From the NCBI RefSeq assembly GCF_007679495.1, contig NZ_VEGP01000003.1, forward strand, positions 87,789-151,788: DNA of 64,000 nt, read 5' to 3'. The notes beneath the pieces were generated by a model. It was given only the letters and a program-made list of their open reading frames with translations. It was not told the origin of the DNA and did no database searches. Below are positions 53,210 through 61,535 of this stretch, one piece after another (within the stretch, counting starts at the first letter, position 1; the number at the start of each line of letters is the position of its first letter). This DNA comes from Paenibacillus sp. 32O-W. GTDB lineage: Bacteria > Bacillota > Bacilli > Paenibacillales > NBRC-103111. A program made the translations under genes and the position numbers.

Positions 53210-55861
53210 ATGGGATCGCGATTTTTCTCGAAAGGTGTAGCTGTCATCTTATCGGCGATGTTATTGGCGGGCTCTTTCCCGAGCGGGTCAGCGGGCGCTG
53301 CCCCCGGAAGTGCAGAAAAGAGTAATGAGAGCTCTGCTCTCGATATCTCACAGGAGGGCAACGTGAGGGGGTCCAGCGACATTGTGGCGGGGAATGGAGA
53401 AATCTCCGTTACGGAAGCGAGCTATGGGGCGGATAGCCGCAGTGTTTTCGAAACAAGCGCCGTGCCGGAGCTGCCGGATTCCACCACCGCTGTAGCGGGG
53501 AAGACCGGTGGCGACCCCGGAATGAAAGCCTCGGTGCGGTATTCCATAGTTGAAGGCACGCCGTTAATTAAGATGGAAATTACGCTCGATAACCGGACGG
53601 GAAGCGATTTTAACGGAAATTTCGGGTATATTATCGATCCCGATCAGCCGGGAGAGCAGCATAGCTACCTGCCGGGAAGAAATTGGGTGTACAGTCAGGA
53701 GAAGAATGCGATCAGAAGCGGATGGACAGATAACTATCTGTTCAACGGAATCAACAACGCCTTCACCGGGAAAACAGCCCATGCGATCCTCTGGCCGAAC
53801 GAGCAGCAGCCCGAAATCATTATGCATGAGGCTATATTCATGGGGGTTTGGTTCCCGGCGGTGATCCCCGACGGCGAGAGCCAAAGCTATGTGATCTACC
53901 ATTTGCCTCATGTCGCCGGCCCTGCGGATAAGCCCTACGCCGCGGCAGAATTCTGGGCGCAATTCATCCGGGATCATGGTCAGGCCGAAGAGTACGGGAG
54001 CATAACCGGCTCAGTGACGGATGAGGCGGGGGCCCCTGTGCCTTTTACAGAAATAGTGGCTGCGGACGAGAACGGAGCCCTCTACGCAAGAGCGGTAACT
54101 AATCGTGAGGGCAAATACCAGATTTTTGCGAAGAAGGGCGTCTATCGGATCACTCCTGTAAATGAAGAGTACTCGGTAGAAGGCCGAATCGTCGAAATTG
54201 GGGAGATAAGAAGGATACAAGCGGACTTTACGATGAAAAAGTATGCGGAGGTCAGGGTTGAGCTGCCTTCGGAACTCGTGGCGGAGACACCGTTTGAGAT
54301 CACAATGACCGTGCAGAATCTGACCGATGCCCCTTTGCAAAATGTTGCCCTGGAGGTACATCCTCCATATTTTGTCCATTTGCTGGACGAGGGAAGCCTG
54401 GAAATCCCGGTTATAGATGCCCGTGCGCAGGCGGTAAGGAAGGTCCGTGCGGTGGCGTTGGAAGGCGGAAGGTCTGTTATCCAGGCCAAAGTATCCACAG
54501 ATATTTTTAATCTGACGGGCACTAGCAGCTTTGATGTCCGCAGGGCAGGGTATTATGGCGGAGACAATCATTCCCATACGAAGCACAGTGACGGAGTTCA
54601 TACCGTAGCCGAAAACTCCGCCAGCGTTTATAATAACCGGCTGTTGTCCTGGCTATGGAGCTCCGATCATAATACCGACTCGCAGGGGCCGGATACGGAT
54701 GCGGTTACCGAGAGCTATAACGGACGCTTCCTCAGTCTACCGGCTGCGGAAATCACTACGAAATCAGGCCATGCGCTGGCCTTCGGAATAAACGGCGTCC
54801 CGAGATATGACATTAACGACCCGGAATCCGGCTACAGCTGGCAGGACAGCATCGATGAAGTGACAGGCCAAGGCGGTCTGTTCTATATCGCCCATCCCTT
54901 CGACCAAACCTATACGTTCCGGAATCCGTATCAGTGGACGGGGTTTACCGGGGTGGAAGTGTGGAACGGCACCTGGCACGCCCTGGACAACGGAGTGAAT
55001 GAGCGGGCGTTCCGTTTCTGGGACGAAATCAATATTCGCGGAGACGGGAAATATTACGGAATCGCCAACTCCGACGGCCATACCAAAGATAAAGTAGGAG
55101 ATCCTTATATCAAAGGCAAGATAGGGGGGCTTTCCAAGCAGAATGTTCTGGAGCTGCTGAGGAACGGAGGCTATTACGGCTCCAATGGACCGGAGCTCAG
55201 ATTCAGCATCGGCGGAGTCGACATGGGAGGAACCCTTCAACTGGAAAGCGCCGGCCATATGCCGTTTCAGCTTCAGGCCTTTGATCCTAACTCTAATCTG
55301 ACCAGCGTCCGCGTCATTAAATATCCGGTAACCGGTGATATCGCGGATTATGCCCGCAGAGAGATTGTTTTTGAAGAGGACCTTACGGGCCGGCAAACGA
55401 ACACCTTCTCCAAGACGATTCCTTTGCCTGTGACGGATAAGGAATTTTACCGTATGGAGGTGCGCAGTGAGAAGGCACAGGAGAATAGCTCCGGCATCGG
55501 CCCTTTGGCCGGCACGGGCTTCGCTTTTTCCAATCCGGTCTGGGTGGAGCTCTCCGGTTCTTCCAACTCTGCGGCCATCGAGTCCATTTCTTATAAAAAT
55601 AAAACCAAGTATAAGCTGCTCCCGACATTCGGGGTGAACCGCTTGGAGGTGTATGACAACCGTTTCGATCCTAAGAAGCTGTCGGTCATCACAAGCAGCG
55701 GGGCAAAAGAAACGTCCATCCATTATACCGAGCTGGTGAGCGGCACCAGAAGCGTCGGTCTGCTGAAGATAAGCGTGACGGCCAAGGATGGAACGCGGAA
55801 AGATTATTCCTACGTGGTGGACACCATTAGTGTTCGGGATAAACAAAATCAAGGGCGATAA
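53210..55861 (+). CDS. Secreted CehA/McbA-type PHP metallohydrolase, multidomain
   Basis: An 883-residue protein with a signal peptide (VAVILSAMLLAGSFP...GAAPG). After a beta-rich N-terminal region comes a carboxypeptidase-regulatory-like domain (SITGSVTDEAGAPVPFTEIV), then a PHP/CehA domain with GDNHSHTKHSDG, SSDHNTD, AEITTKSGHALAFGI, YIAHPF and NSDGHTKD, the metal-binding motifs of this superfamily. C-terminal beta domains follow. CehA-type enzymes hydrolyse esters or carbamates and phosphoesters; the substrate is unknown. Ribosome binding site GAGAGGAGG. A terminator lies 130 bases after the stop. Confidence 0.85.
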   Translation: MGSRFFSKGVAVILSAMLLAGSFPSGSAGAAPGSAEKSNESSALDISQEGNVRGSSDIVAGNGEISVTEASYGADSRSVFETSAVPELPDSTTAVAGKTGGDPGMKASVRYSIVEGTPLIKMEITLDNRTGSDFNGNFGYIIDPDQPGEQHSYLPGRNWVYSQEKNAIRSGWTDNYLFNGINNAFTGKTAHAILWPNEQQPEIIMHEAIFMGVWFPAVIPDGESQSYVIYHLPHVAGPADKPYAAAEFWAQFIRDHGQAEEYGSITGSVTDEAGAPVPFTEIVAADENGALYARAVTNREGKYQIFAKKGVYRITPVNEEYSVEGRIVEIGEIRRIQADFTMKKYAEVRVELPSELVAETPFEITMTVQNLTDAPLQNVALEVHPPYFVHLLDEGSLEIPVIDARAQAVRKVRAVALEGGRSVIQAKVSTDIFNLTGTSSFDVRRAGYYGGDNHSHTKHSDGVHTVAENSASVYNNRLLSWLWSSDHNTDSQGPDTDAVTESYNGRFLSLPAAEITTKSGHALAFGINGVPRYDINDPESGYSWQDSIDEVTGQGGLFYIAHPFDQTYTFRNPYQWTGFTGVEVWNGTWHALDNGVNERAFRFWDEINIRGDGKYYGIANSDGHTKDKVGDPYIKGKIGGLSKQNVLELLRNGGYYGSNGPELRFSIGGVDMGGTLQLESAGHMPFQLQAFDPNSNLTSVRVIKYPVTGDIADYARREIVFEEDLTGRQTNTFSKTIPLPVTDKEFYRMEVRSEKAQENSSGIGPLAGTGFAFSNPVWVELSGSSNSAAIESISYKNKTKYKLLPTFGVNRLEVYDNRFDPKKLSVITSSGAKETSIHYTELVSGTRSVGLLKISVTAKDGTRKDYSYVVDTISVRDKQNQGR

Positions 55862-56315
55862 TGGTCTCGGCCTCTTACAATCAAAAACAAACGATAAAAT
55901 CACCGCTTGCCTCTGAGTCCGGCTCCGTTAGGCAGATAGTTAGGGAAAAGATCAGCTGACTCAAGCACCTCGGTTACCACATAGTTCAAAGAAACCTCAG
56001 AACCCGCAATACATGGGCTTCTGAGGTTTTTTTGCACGGAAATGATTGTATCATCGCAGGCTTTTGGTTTAAATAATCAATAAACGGTTGTGCTTCTTTT
56101 CTATTATCGGTATGCTTGGCAAGAGCAATCAGATTTGTCCGGTACAGCTTCTCCAGGTCAAGCGGCTCGATCCATTCGGACCCGTGCTGCCGCCGTAAGG
56201 AAAGACTGACCGGTTTGCTTTTCCGGAAAATGATTTACCCCCAAAATAACGAATGCTATAAACGGTTATGCCGTTTTTGATGTGTCTTATAAGATGGCAG
56301 GAAGGAGGACCGCTG
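55862..56315. other. Gap with terminator and a degraded minus-strand frame
   Basis: Holds the terminator at 55992 and, on the minus strand at 55986-56234, an open stretch without start reading SEWIEPLDLEKLYRTNLIAL and QPFIDYLNQKP, which may be the remains of a regulator gene (LysR-like at best). Not identified. Confidence 0.3.
55992..56033 (+). terminator. Strong terminator after the CehA-type gene
   Basis: AAACCTCAGAA (55992-56002) / TTCTGAGGTTT (56019-56029) with an inner CCC/GGG, then a T-run. Confidence 0.85.
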
Positions 56316-56906
56316 ATGCGGAATATGACGGACGAGCAGCTGATGGATCTGGTAAGGGACAAGTCCCGTGCGGCTCTGGAAGAATTGTATGACCGCTATG
56401 TGCGTCTCGTTTATTCGTTTGCCTTGAAGGCCTCGCAGAATGAACAGACGGCCAGGGAAATCGTTCAACTGGTCTTTACCCGATTGTGGTCTACGGAGAA
56501 AGGATACCATTCGCACAAAGGGCGGTTCGCCAGTTGGCTGCTTACGGTCACCCGCAACCTGACGATGGATTATATCCGGAAACAGAGAAATGCGTACAAG
56601 ACCGTTCTAATCGATGAAGAGGATTGGGAGCGGATGCCATCCCGTTCTTCCAACCCGACAGGAAACGCAGAGCTGCGCAAAATGATCAGACGGCAAATAA
56701 GTGAGGCCTATCGCTGGCTGTCCGCCAGTCAAATCGAGTTGCTTCAGCAGTTGTACTGGGAAGGTTATTCGCTTGCGGAAATTGCACGGATGCAGGGTGA
56801 GCCGCTTGGTACGGTGAAGAGCCGGCTTCATCAAACGTTAAAAATATTGCGCAAACATCTGAAGATGGAATGGGAGGGGGGAAGATATGGATCACCGGAA
56901 CGATGA
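56316..56906 (+). CDS. ECF RNA polymerase sigma factor
   Basis: A 196-residue sigma-70 family ECF factor: region 2 (LYDRYVRLVYSFALKA, then FASWLLTVTRNLTMDYIRKQ) and region 4 (LYWEGYSLAEIARMQGEPLG, TVKSRLHQTLKILRKHL). The ATG at 56316 has GGAGG seven bases upstream. Its last 20 bases overlap the anti-sigma gene, the usual coupled pair. Target promoters cannot be read here. Confidence 0.93.
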   Translation: MRNMTDEQLMDLVRDKSRAALEELYDRYVRLVYSFALKASQNEQTAREIVQLVFTRLWSTEKGYHSHKGRFASWLLTVTRNLTMDYIRKQRNAYKTVLIDEEDWERMPSRSSNPTGNAELRKMIRRQISEAYRWLSASQIELLQQLYWEGYSLAEIARMQGEPLGTVKSRLHQTLKILRKHLKMEWEGGRYGSPER

Positions 56907-57717
56907 ATGTTCTCTGCTCATAGCCTATGTCGCCGGAGAATGTGGAGAGGAAGACCGGGTACGCTTTGAGCGGCATTTGCTGTACTGCCTTGCCTGCCGG
57001 CAAGAAGCGCGGGAGTTAAAGCAGGTCTGGACGGCATTGGCTTTGCAAGCAGAGGAAGAGGAAGTGCCGGCGGATTTGAAGACGCAGGTGATAAGTTCTC
57101 TATTTCCCGATGAGCAAACAGAGCCGAAACCGGAGCCGATCCCAGCCCTTGTCCCTGCCTTCCAACTCTCCCGTGTGGAGACTGCCCGCAGACGGAAAGA
57201 GGAGCGGCGCCGGGCGAGATGGAAATGGGAGCGTTATGCTCCGCGGTTCTATAAATCTGCCTCGGTCTTGCTAATTGGGGCGCTTCTGGTCTCCCTGAGC
57301 GGGAATGTCAAGATGCACGAGCAACTGACGGCTGTACGGGAGCCCTCCCGGCCTGCTGTTGTGGCGGCGCACCCGGTCCCCACGCAAGTAATCAAGATTT
57401 ATAATCTGAAATCGACGGATGCCTCCATGGATACGGCCGAAGGCACAGTCTGGCTGTTGAGGCAGGGGGCGGAGGTAGAGATCGTCGGCAGCTTCGCAGG
57501 ACTGGCGGCCAATCAGGCAGGGGACGCTTATCAGGTCTGGCTCATTCACGAAGGGGAGCGGCAGAGTGCCGGGACGTTCCAGGTGGATGCGCTGGGCCGT
57601 GGCGCGATTGCGTACCATATGGATAGTCCGGATTTGCCGTTCGATTCGATAGACATAACCTTGGAGCCGGACTCCCATGGATCGGTGCCGAGAGGCAAGA
57701 CAGTGTTAGGTACTTAG
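56887..57717 (+). CDS. Anti-sigma factor (RskA type) with zinc-binding domain
   Basis: A 276-residue membrane anti-sigma factor. The N-terminal ZAS domain has His30-x3-Cys34-x2-Cys37 (RHLLYCLACRQE), which binds the sigma factor. A basic stretch and one transmembrane helix (about 125-142, KSASVLLIGALLVSLSGNV) separate it from an extracytoplasmic RskA-like domain (GTVWLLRQGAEVEIVGSFAG, AYQVWLIHEGERQSAGTF). It overlaps the sigma gene by 20 bases and holds it inactive until an envelope signal. Confidence 0.92.
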   Translation: MDHRNDECSLLIAYVAGECGEEDRVRFERHLLYCLACRQEARELKQVWTALALQAEEEEVPADLKTQVISSLFPDEQTEPKPEPIPALVPAFQLSRVETARRRKEERRRARWKWERYAPRFYKSASVLLIGALLVSLSGNVKMHEQLTAVREPSRPAVVAAHPVPTQVIKIYNLKSTDASMDTAEGTVWLLRQGAEVEIVGSFAGLAANQAGDAYQVWLIHEGERQSAGTFQVDALGRGAIAYHMDSPDLPFDSIDITLEPDSHGSVPRGKTVLGT

Positions 57718-57772
57718 CGGATTGCGGACTCTGCTGAATAGGAAGAACTAATAATAGAAACGAAAATTTTAG

Positions 57773-57802
57773 TTGATCAATCCGGATGCTTTGAATTACA
57801 AT
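57773..57802 (+). promoter_or_regulatory. Possible promoter of the MFS leader
   Basis: TTGATC (57773-57778) and TACAAT (57797-57802), 18-base spacer. A terminator-like hairpin lies between it and the leader peptide. Confidence 0.45.
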
Positions 57803-57851
57803 ATCTGTTAATAAAGCTACCTTTAAAACCGGGTTATTCATTTGTGGAAAT

Positions 57852-57872
57852 AGCTCCGTGAGGAGCTTTTCT
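57852..57872 (+). terminator. Hairpin terminator between anti-sigma gene and MFS leader
   Basis: AGCTCC (57852-57857) / GGAGCT (57862-57867), loop GTGA, followed by TTTCTT. It may end the sigma/anti-sigma transcript or act as a first checkpoint for the MFS transcript. Confidence 0.65.
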
Positions 57873-57905
57873 TATTGCGCGTAAACTCTTAAAGGAGGTG
57901 AGACG

Positions 57906-57938
57906 GTGGTCCTCCTGATTGCTTACGCCCCCAAGTAA
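57906..57938 (+). CDS. Leader peptide of the MFS exporter gene (10 residues)
   Basis: GTG at 57906 with an ideal Shine-Dalgarno (AAAGGAGGTGA, 57891-57901). Peptide: VLLIAYAPK after the initiator Met, stop TAA 57936-57938. The last three codons and the stop form the 5' arm of the hairpin that hides the ribosome binding site of the MFS gene. Confidence 0.75.
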   Translation: MVLLIAYAPK

Positions 57939-57966
57939 AAAATTCAATTACTTGGGGGGAGACCAT
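57928..57966 (+). promoter_or_regulatory. Translational attenuator: hairpin sequestering the MFS Shine-Dalgarno
   Basis: CCCCCAAGTAA (57928-57938) pairs perfectly over 11 bases with TTACTTGGGGG (57948-57958), loop of nine. The 3' arm contains most of GGGGGGAGA, the Shine-Dalgarno of the exporter whose TTG start is at 57966. A ribosome stalled in the leader peptide would open the helix. No T-run follows, so this is not a terminator. Confidence 0.78.
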
Positions 57967-59228
57967 TGTCCGTTTGGAAATTATTATCGGGGCATCATGT
58001 ATTCAGGCGTTATTTGACCGCGCTGTTAATTTGGGATTTGACGAAGTGGATCTTGGCCGCCGTCATTCCGTTGTTTTTAAACGACCGATACGGTATAGGC
58101 AAAGAATTTGTCTCGGGAATGGTTATGGAGCTGCTTCCGGGAATAGTGCTCGGCCCGATCGTCGGGGTGTGGATTGATCGGTGGGGGGCCAAGCGGATGA
58201 CAACGTTGGATGTGCTATCGTACAGCCTGCTCATTGCCATTCTGCCGTTTACACAGCAATTATGGCATGTTCAGTTCGCACTGCTGGCCATAGGTATTTC
58301 ACAGACGATCGGCTCGCCGGCTTCCTTGACCCTGCGCGCATCGGTCATTCCTAAAGGGGAAGAAATCCAGGGCAATTCCTTGGTGCTGGGGATCGACAGG
58401 CTGTCTAAAATTGTCGGCCCGCTGCTTGGGAGCCTGATGATTATTATCCTCGATTATACGAAGGTCATGCTGATCTGTTCGGTAATGGGGCTGCTGTCGT
58501 TTGTGTTATTTAGTATGGTACATGTCCCGGAGAGAAGGAAAACGCAGAATTCCACACATCAAGGGACGGGATTCAATCGGGAGATGCTTCGTCTGCTGTT
58601 TAAAGACCGGCTCATCTTGGGCCTGGTGATCACGGCACTCGGTTACTCGCTTACTCTCGGAATATTGAAACTGTATCTGCTTACGACAGCGGGCAGTTAT
58701 GGGAACGTGGAGCTGTATTGGGGGCTGTTGCTGGCCGCACAAGGCCTGGGTGCTTTGGTGGGAGCCATCGGATGCCATACCGTCATCTCCCGTTGTCGGA
58801 ACAGATTTTCCATTACCGCTATCTATATGGTGTTCGGCCTGGGAGAAGCGGTTTTGCTGGCCGGGTTAAGCCTGCCTTTCGGGCTTGTCTGGTCCTTGTT
58901 CATCCTGATTGTGGCCGCTATATTCGAAATTATGGCTACGATCATCTATTTTTCGATTCTGCAATCCAGGATCGATCTGGGCATGCAGGGCAGATTTAAC
59001 AGCATCACGCTGCCTATGCAGGACGCTTCCTATATGGCCGGTTTTTCGCTATTTGGTCTGCTGAATGGAGCGATGGCAGCGAATGGCTTGCTGTGGTTCG
59101 GCTTGAGTATCATCCTTCTGTGCCATCTGCCGTTTATGGCGGCATTTTTTAAACATAAGGAGGATGCCGGCGGAGGACTGCCCGAACCCAATTCGAATTC
59201 CGGCGGTTCCCGGCAGGCAGAGTCTTAA
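57966..59228 (+). CDS. MFS efflux transporter under translational attenuation
   Basis: A 420-residue MFS_3-type exporter with about 12 helices. The loop motif GVWIDRWGAKRM after the second helix is the major-facilitator signature A. It resembles macrolide (Mef)-type and siderophore exporters in general layout. The start is TTG 57966, since the only strong Shine-Dalgarno (GGGGGGAG) sits before it. That site is locked in a hairpin overlapping a leader peptide, the arrangement of inducible genes for ribosome-targeting drugs. The cargo is therefore probably a translation inhibitor (inference). The tail is Gly/Ser-rich. Confidence 0.9.
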   Translation: MSVWKLLSGHHVFRRYLTALLIWDLTKWILAAVIPLFLNDRYGIGKEFVSGMVMELLPGIVLGPIVGVWIDRWGAKRMTTLDVLSYSLLIAILPFTQQLWHVQFALLAIGISQTIGSPASLTLRASVIPKGEEIQGNSLVLGIDRLSKIVGPLLGSLMIIILDYTKVMLICSVMGLLSFVLFSMVHVPERRKTQNSTHQGTGFNREMLRLLFKDRLILGLVITALGYSLTLGILKLYLLTTAGSYGNVELYWGLLLAAQGLGALVGAIGCHTVISRCRNRFSITAIYMVFGLGEAVLLAGLSLPFGLVWSLFILIVAAIFEIMATIIYFSILQSRIDLGMQGRFNSITLPMQDASYMAGFSLFGLLNGAMAANGLLWFGLSIILLCHLPFMAAFFKHKEDAGGGLPEPNSNSGGSRQAES

Positions 59229-59300
59229 TTGGTCAAGCAAGTCCGACATACCTCAGCTGATACTGGCTGCAGACGGGGGATTGAAAGCATGGGATTTAAT

Positions 59301-59326
59301 AACGGGCAGCGGTAACGCTGCCCGTT
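59301..59326. terminator. Perfect 11-pair hairpin between the MFS and AraC genes
   Basis: AACGGGCAGCG (59301-59311) / CGCTGCCCGTT (59316-59326), loop GTAA, no T-run. It sits between convergent genes and may act in both directions. Confidence 0.6.
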
Positions 59327-59453
59327 GTATTCATCGCGGGTTATTAATATTCTATATGACGATTTCGCCTGATCCAATAGACCGCGATTAGGGGTAAGTT
59401 TACACGCCGACTCTTATCGGAGTAAGGACGGAATACTTTCGAAGGCATTCCTG

Positions 59454-60347
59454 TTAAAAAAAGTCCAAAGCTCTCGCTTTAATGCTTTTATCATACTCCG
59501 ACGGGCTCATGCCGGTACATTTTTTAAAATGTCTGGAAAAATAATGGACGCTGCTGTATCCCAGCTTTTCCGCAATTTGAGTATAATTCATCGTTTCCTC
59601 GCGAATGTATTGCTTCGCTTTATCAATCTTCAGTTTGTTCTGGTATTCCGATAAGGTATAGCCCGTTTCCTTCTTGAACAATAATTTCAGGCGAGTGGCC
59701 CCGACATGGGCATGCCGGCATATTTCTTCCAGGGTCGGGTTTCCGGAGAGATGGTTTTCCATATAGCGTATAACGCTGTTTGCGATGGACGCCTCTGTTT
59801 TCTCTTTGGCTCCCGTGGAAAGTCGGGGCTCGCGGCTGAGCAAATTGTCGTTGCGGAACAACTGGATCAGCAGCCATTCCAAATAAATTTTGACCATCTG
59901 CTCTGAGCCGAATTCCGCCGGGCTTCTCTTGACCAGAAGCGCCGACTTATTCCCGTAAGAGCGGTCGAATGCGAGCCGTCCTTCATGAAGCAGGGAAGAC
60001 AGTATCGCTCTTTCGCGATCTCCCAGATGAAAACATTTATCTTTAAAGTAATTCATCGCCGGGGAATGGCACTCGAAGCAGACAATCATGATGTTGGGCG
60101 CACTATGCCCGTTTCCTTTCAAGCTATGGATTTCGTTAGGGGTGTAGAATACCAGGTCCCCCTGCCTTAAATGAAGCGTATGCTTTCCCGCCGTAATCTC
60201 CGCCTCGCCTTTATCCATATATAAAAACTCCCAAAAATCATGCTTTTCTCCCGGAAAAAACGAGTTCTTGGGCAGTTCCGAATAATGGAAGGAAATAATT
60301 TGATTCACCGTGAATTCTTCCTTAAGGCGGAGTCTGACGTAGTGCAT
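59454..60347 (-). CDS. AraC-family regulator, paralogue of the one at 7689
   Basis: A 297-residue regulator with cupin domain (HDFWEFLYMDKGEAEITAGK, then FYTPNEIHSL) and AraC DNA-binding domain (LEEICRHAHVGATRLKLLFK; YTQIAEKLGYSSVHYFSRHF; GMSPSEYDKSIKAR). It aligns with the regulator at 7689-8594 along the whole length. The start at 60347 is supported by GAGGTGA. It is divergent from a Gfo/Idh gene at 60538, mirroring the other module. Confidence 0.92.
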   Translation of the reverse strand: MHYVRLRLKEEFTVNQIISFHYSELPKNSFFPGEKHDFWEFLYMDKGEAEITAGKHTLHLRQGDLVFYTPNEIHSLKGNGHSAPNIMIVCFECHSPAMNYFKDKCFHLGDRERAILSSLLHEGRLAFDRSYGNKSALLVKRSPAEFGSEQMVKIYLEWLLIQLFRNDNLLSREPRLSTGAKEKTEASIANSVIRYMENHLSGNPTLEEICRHAHVGATRLKLLFKKETGYTLSEYQNKLKIDKAKQYIREETMNYTQIAEKLGYSSVHYFSRHFKKCTGMSPSEYDKSIKARALDFF

Positions 60348-60402
60348 TCCAATCACCTCATCTACAGACATTACCTAATATTTTACATCAATTCTGCGGT
60401 TT

Positions 60403-60416
60403 GGAAAACGGTTTCC
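60403..60416. promoter_or_regulatory. cre-like palindrome in the divergent region
   Basis: GGAAAACGGTTTCC fits the cre consensus at 12 of 14 positions and is nearly palindromic. It lies between the AraC start (60347) and the dehydrogenase start (60538). Confidence 0.35.
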
Positions 60417-60537
60417 TCCGGGTGGATTCAATAAAGTCTATGCTGCAAAAATGCAAATAAATCGTCCGGAAAGTTAAAGATTTAGGCGGAGATTTGCTTT
60501 AGGATGATAGACAAATGGGACGATAGGGGGAACCGAA

Positions 60538-61515
60538 TTGAGAAAAGTACGGACAGCCGTCGTCGGGCTGAATATGGGCTTGCAGCATGCTTATGCTTAT
60601 CATGCGGCAGAACAAGCCGAACTGACTTGGGTGATCGATTTGGAGGAAGAGAAGGCGGCCCGTGTCGCCAAGGAGCTGGGCTGCCGCTATACGACGGATT
60701 GGTCTGCGATTATCGATGATATTGATGCAGTCAGCCTATGCACGCCTCATCATTTACATGCCCCTCAAGCATTGCAGGCCATGGCCGCAGGCAAGCATGT
60801 GCTGCTGGAGAAGCCGTTAGCTACGACGAAAGCGGATTCGCTCCGCATCATCCATGCAGCGGAAGAGCACAATGTGGTTTTTATGATGGCTTACATAGTC
60901 CGATATTTGCCGATTGTTCGCAGGCTTAAAGAAATCGTGGAGAAGAAGGAATTCGGAGAAGTATTCAGCGCGCAGTGCTGGATACAGGCCTACCTGCCCC
61001 CGGCGCCGGGAACCTGGATCTCGCGCAGAGAGACGTTAGGCGGAGGGGTTCTGTTCAGCCATGGGTGTCATTATGTCGACCTGCTCATATGGCTGCTCGG
61101 CCATCCGACCATCTCGGCGGCGGTTGGAACGAACCTCGGAACCGAATGGATGGAGGGGGAGGGGACTGCCCACAGCATTATGAAATTTGAAAGCGGCGCT
61201 GTCGCCCATCTGGTTACAAGCTGGGGGATGAAATACAAGGAATCTCCGGCCCTGCTTCACCTTCATACTCCCGATGCGCTGATCGCGTTTGACATGAGAA
61301 CCATAGATGTTATCGATAAGCAGGGAAAAAGGACCGTATTTGGCCCTGTAGATAAAATACCGGAGGACAGGGGAACGAACGCCGTTTTTCAGGTTGAGCA
61401 TTTTTTGGACTGTATCATTAATGGCAAAACACCGGAAACGGATGGATGGGAATCCTTGAAGTCCCACCAGGCGATTTGGGACATGTATTCTTTCGAAGAA
61501 AACCATAGCCAATAA
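60538..61515 (+). CDS. Gfo/Idh/MocA-family dehydrogenase
   Basis: A 325-residue NAD(P)-dependent oxidoreductase: Rossmann fold (VVGLNMGLQHAYAYH), Glu91-Lys92-Pro93 (LLEKPLAT) and FSHGCHYVDLL for the histidine region. The start is TTG 60538 with GGGGG seven bases upstream. A second family member follows after 20 bases, so together they may perform coupled oxidation and reduction steps on one sugar. Substrate unknown; the divergent AraC gene is the probable regulator. Confidence 0.9.
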   Translation: MRKVRTAVVGLNMGLQHAYAYHAAEQAELTWVIDLEEEKAARVAKELGCRYTTDWSAIIDDIDAVSLCTPHHLHAPQALQAMAAGKHVLLEKPLATTKADSLRIIHAAEEHNVVFMMAYIVRYLPIVRRLKEIVEKKEFGEVFSAQCWIQAYLPPAPGTWISRRETLGGGVLFSHGCHYVDLLIWLLGHPTISAAVGTNLGTEWMEGEGTAHSIMKFESGAVAHLVTSWGMKYKESPALLHLHTPDALIAFDMRTIDVIDKQGKRTVFGPVDKIPEDRGTNAVFQVEHFLDCIINGKTPETDGWESLKSHQAIWDMYSFEENHSQ

Positions 61516-61535
61516 CCCAGGATGAGGTGAATTAA

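Noticed and set aside
54764..55903. 379-codon minus-strand open frame opposite the CehA-type gene.
   Set aside because: Antisense shadow of the conserved PHP domain region.
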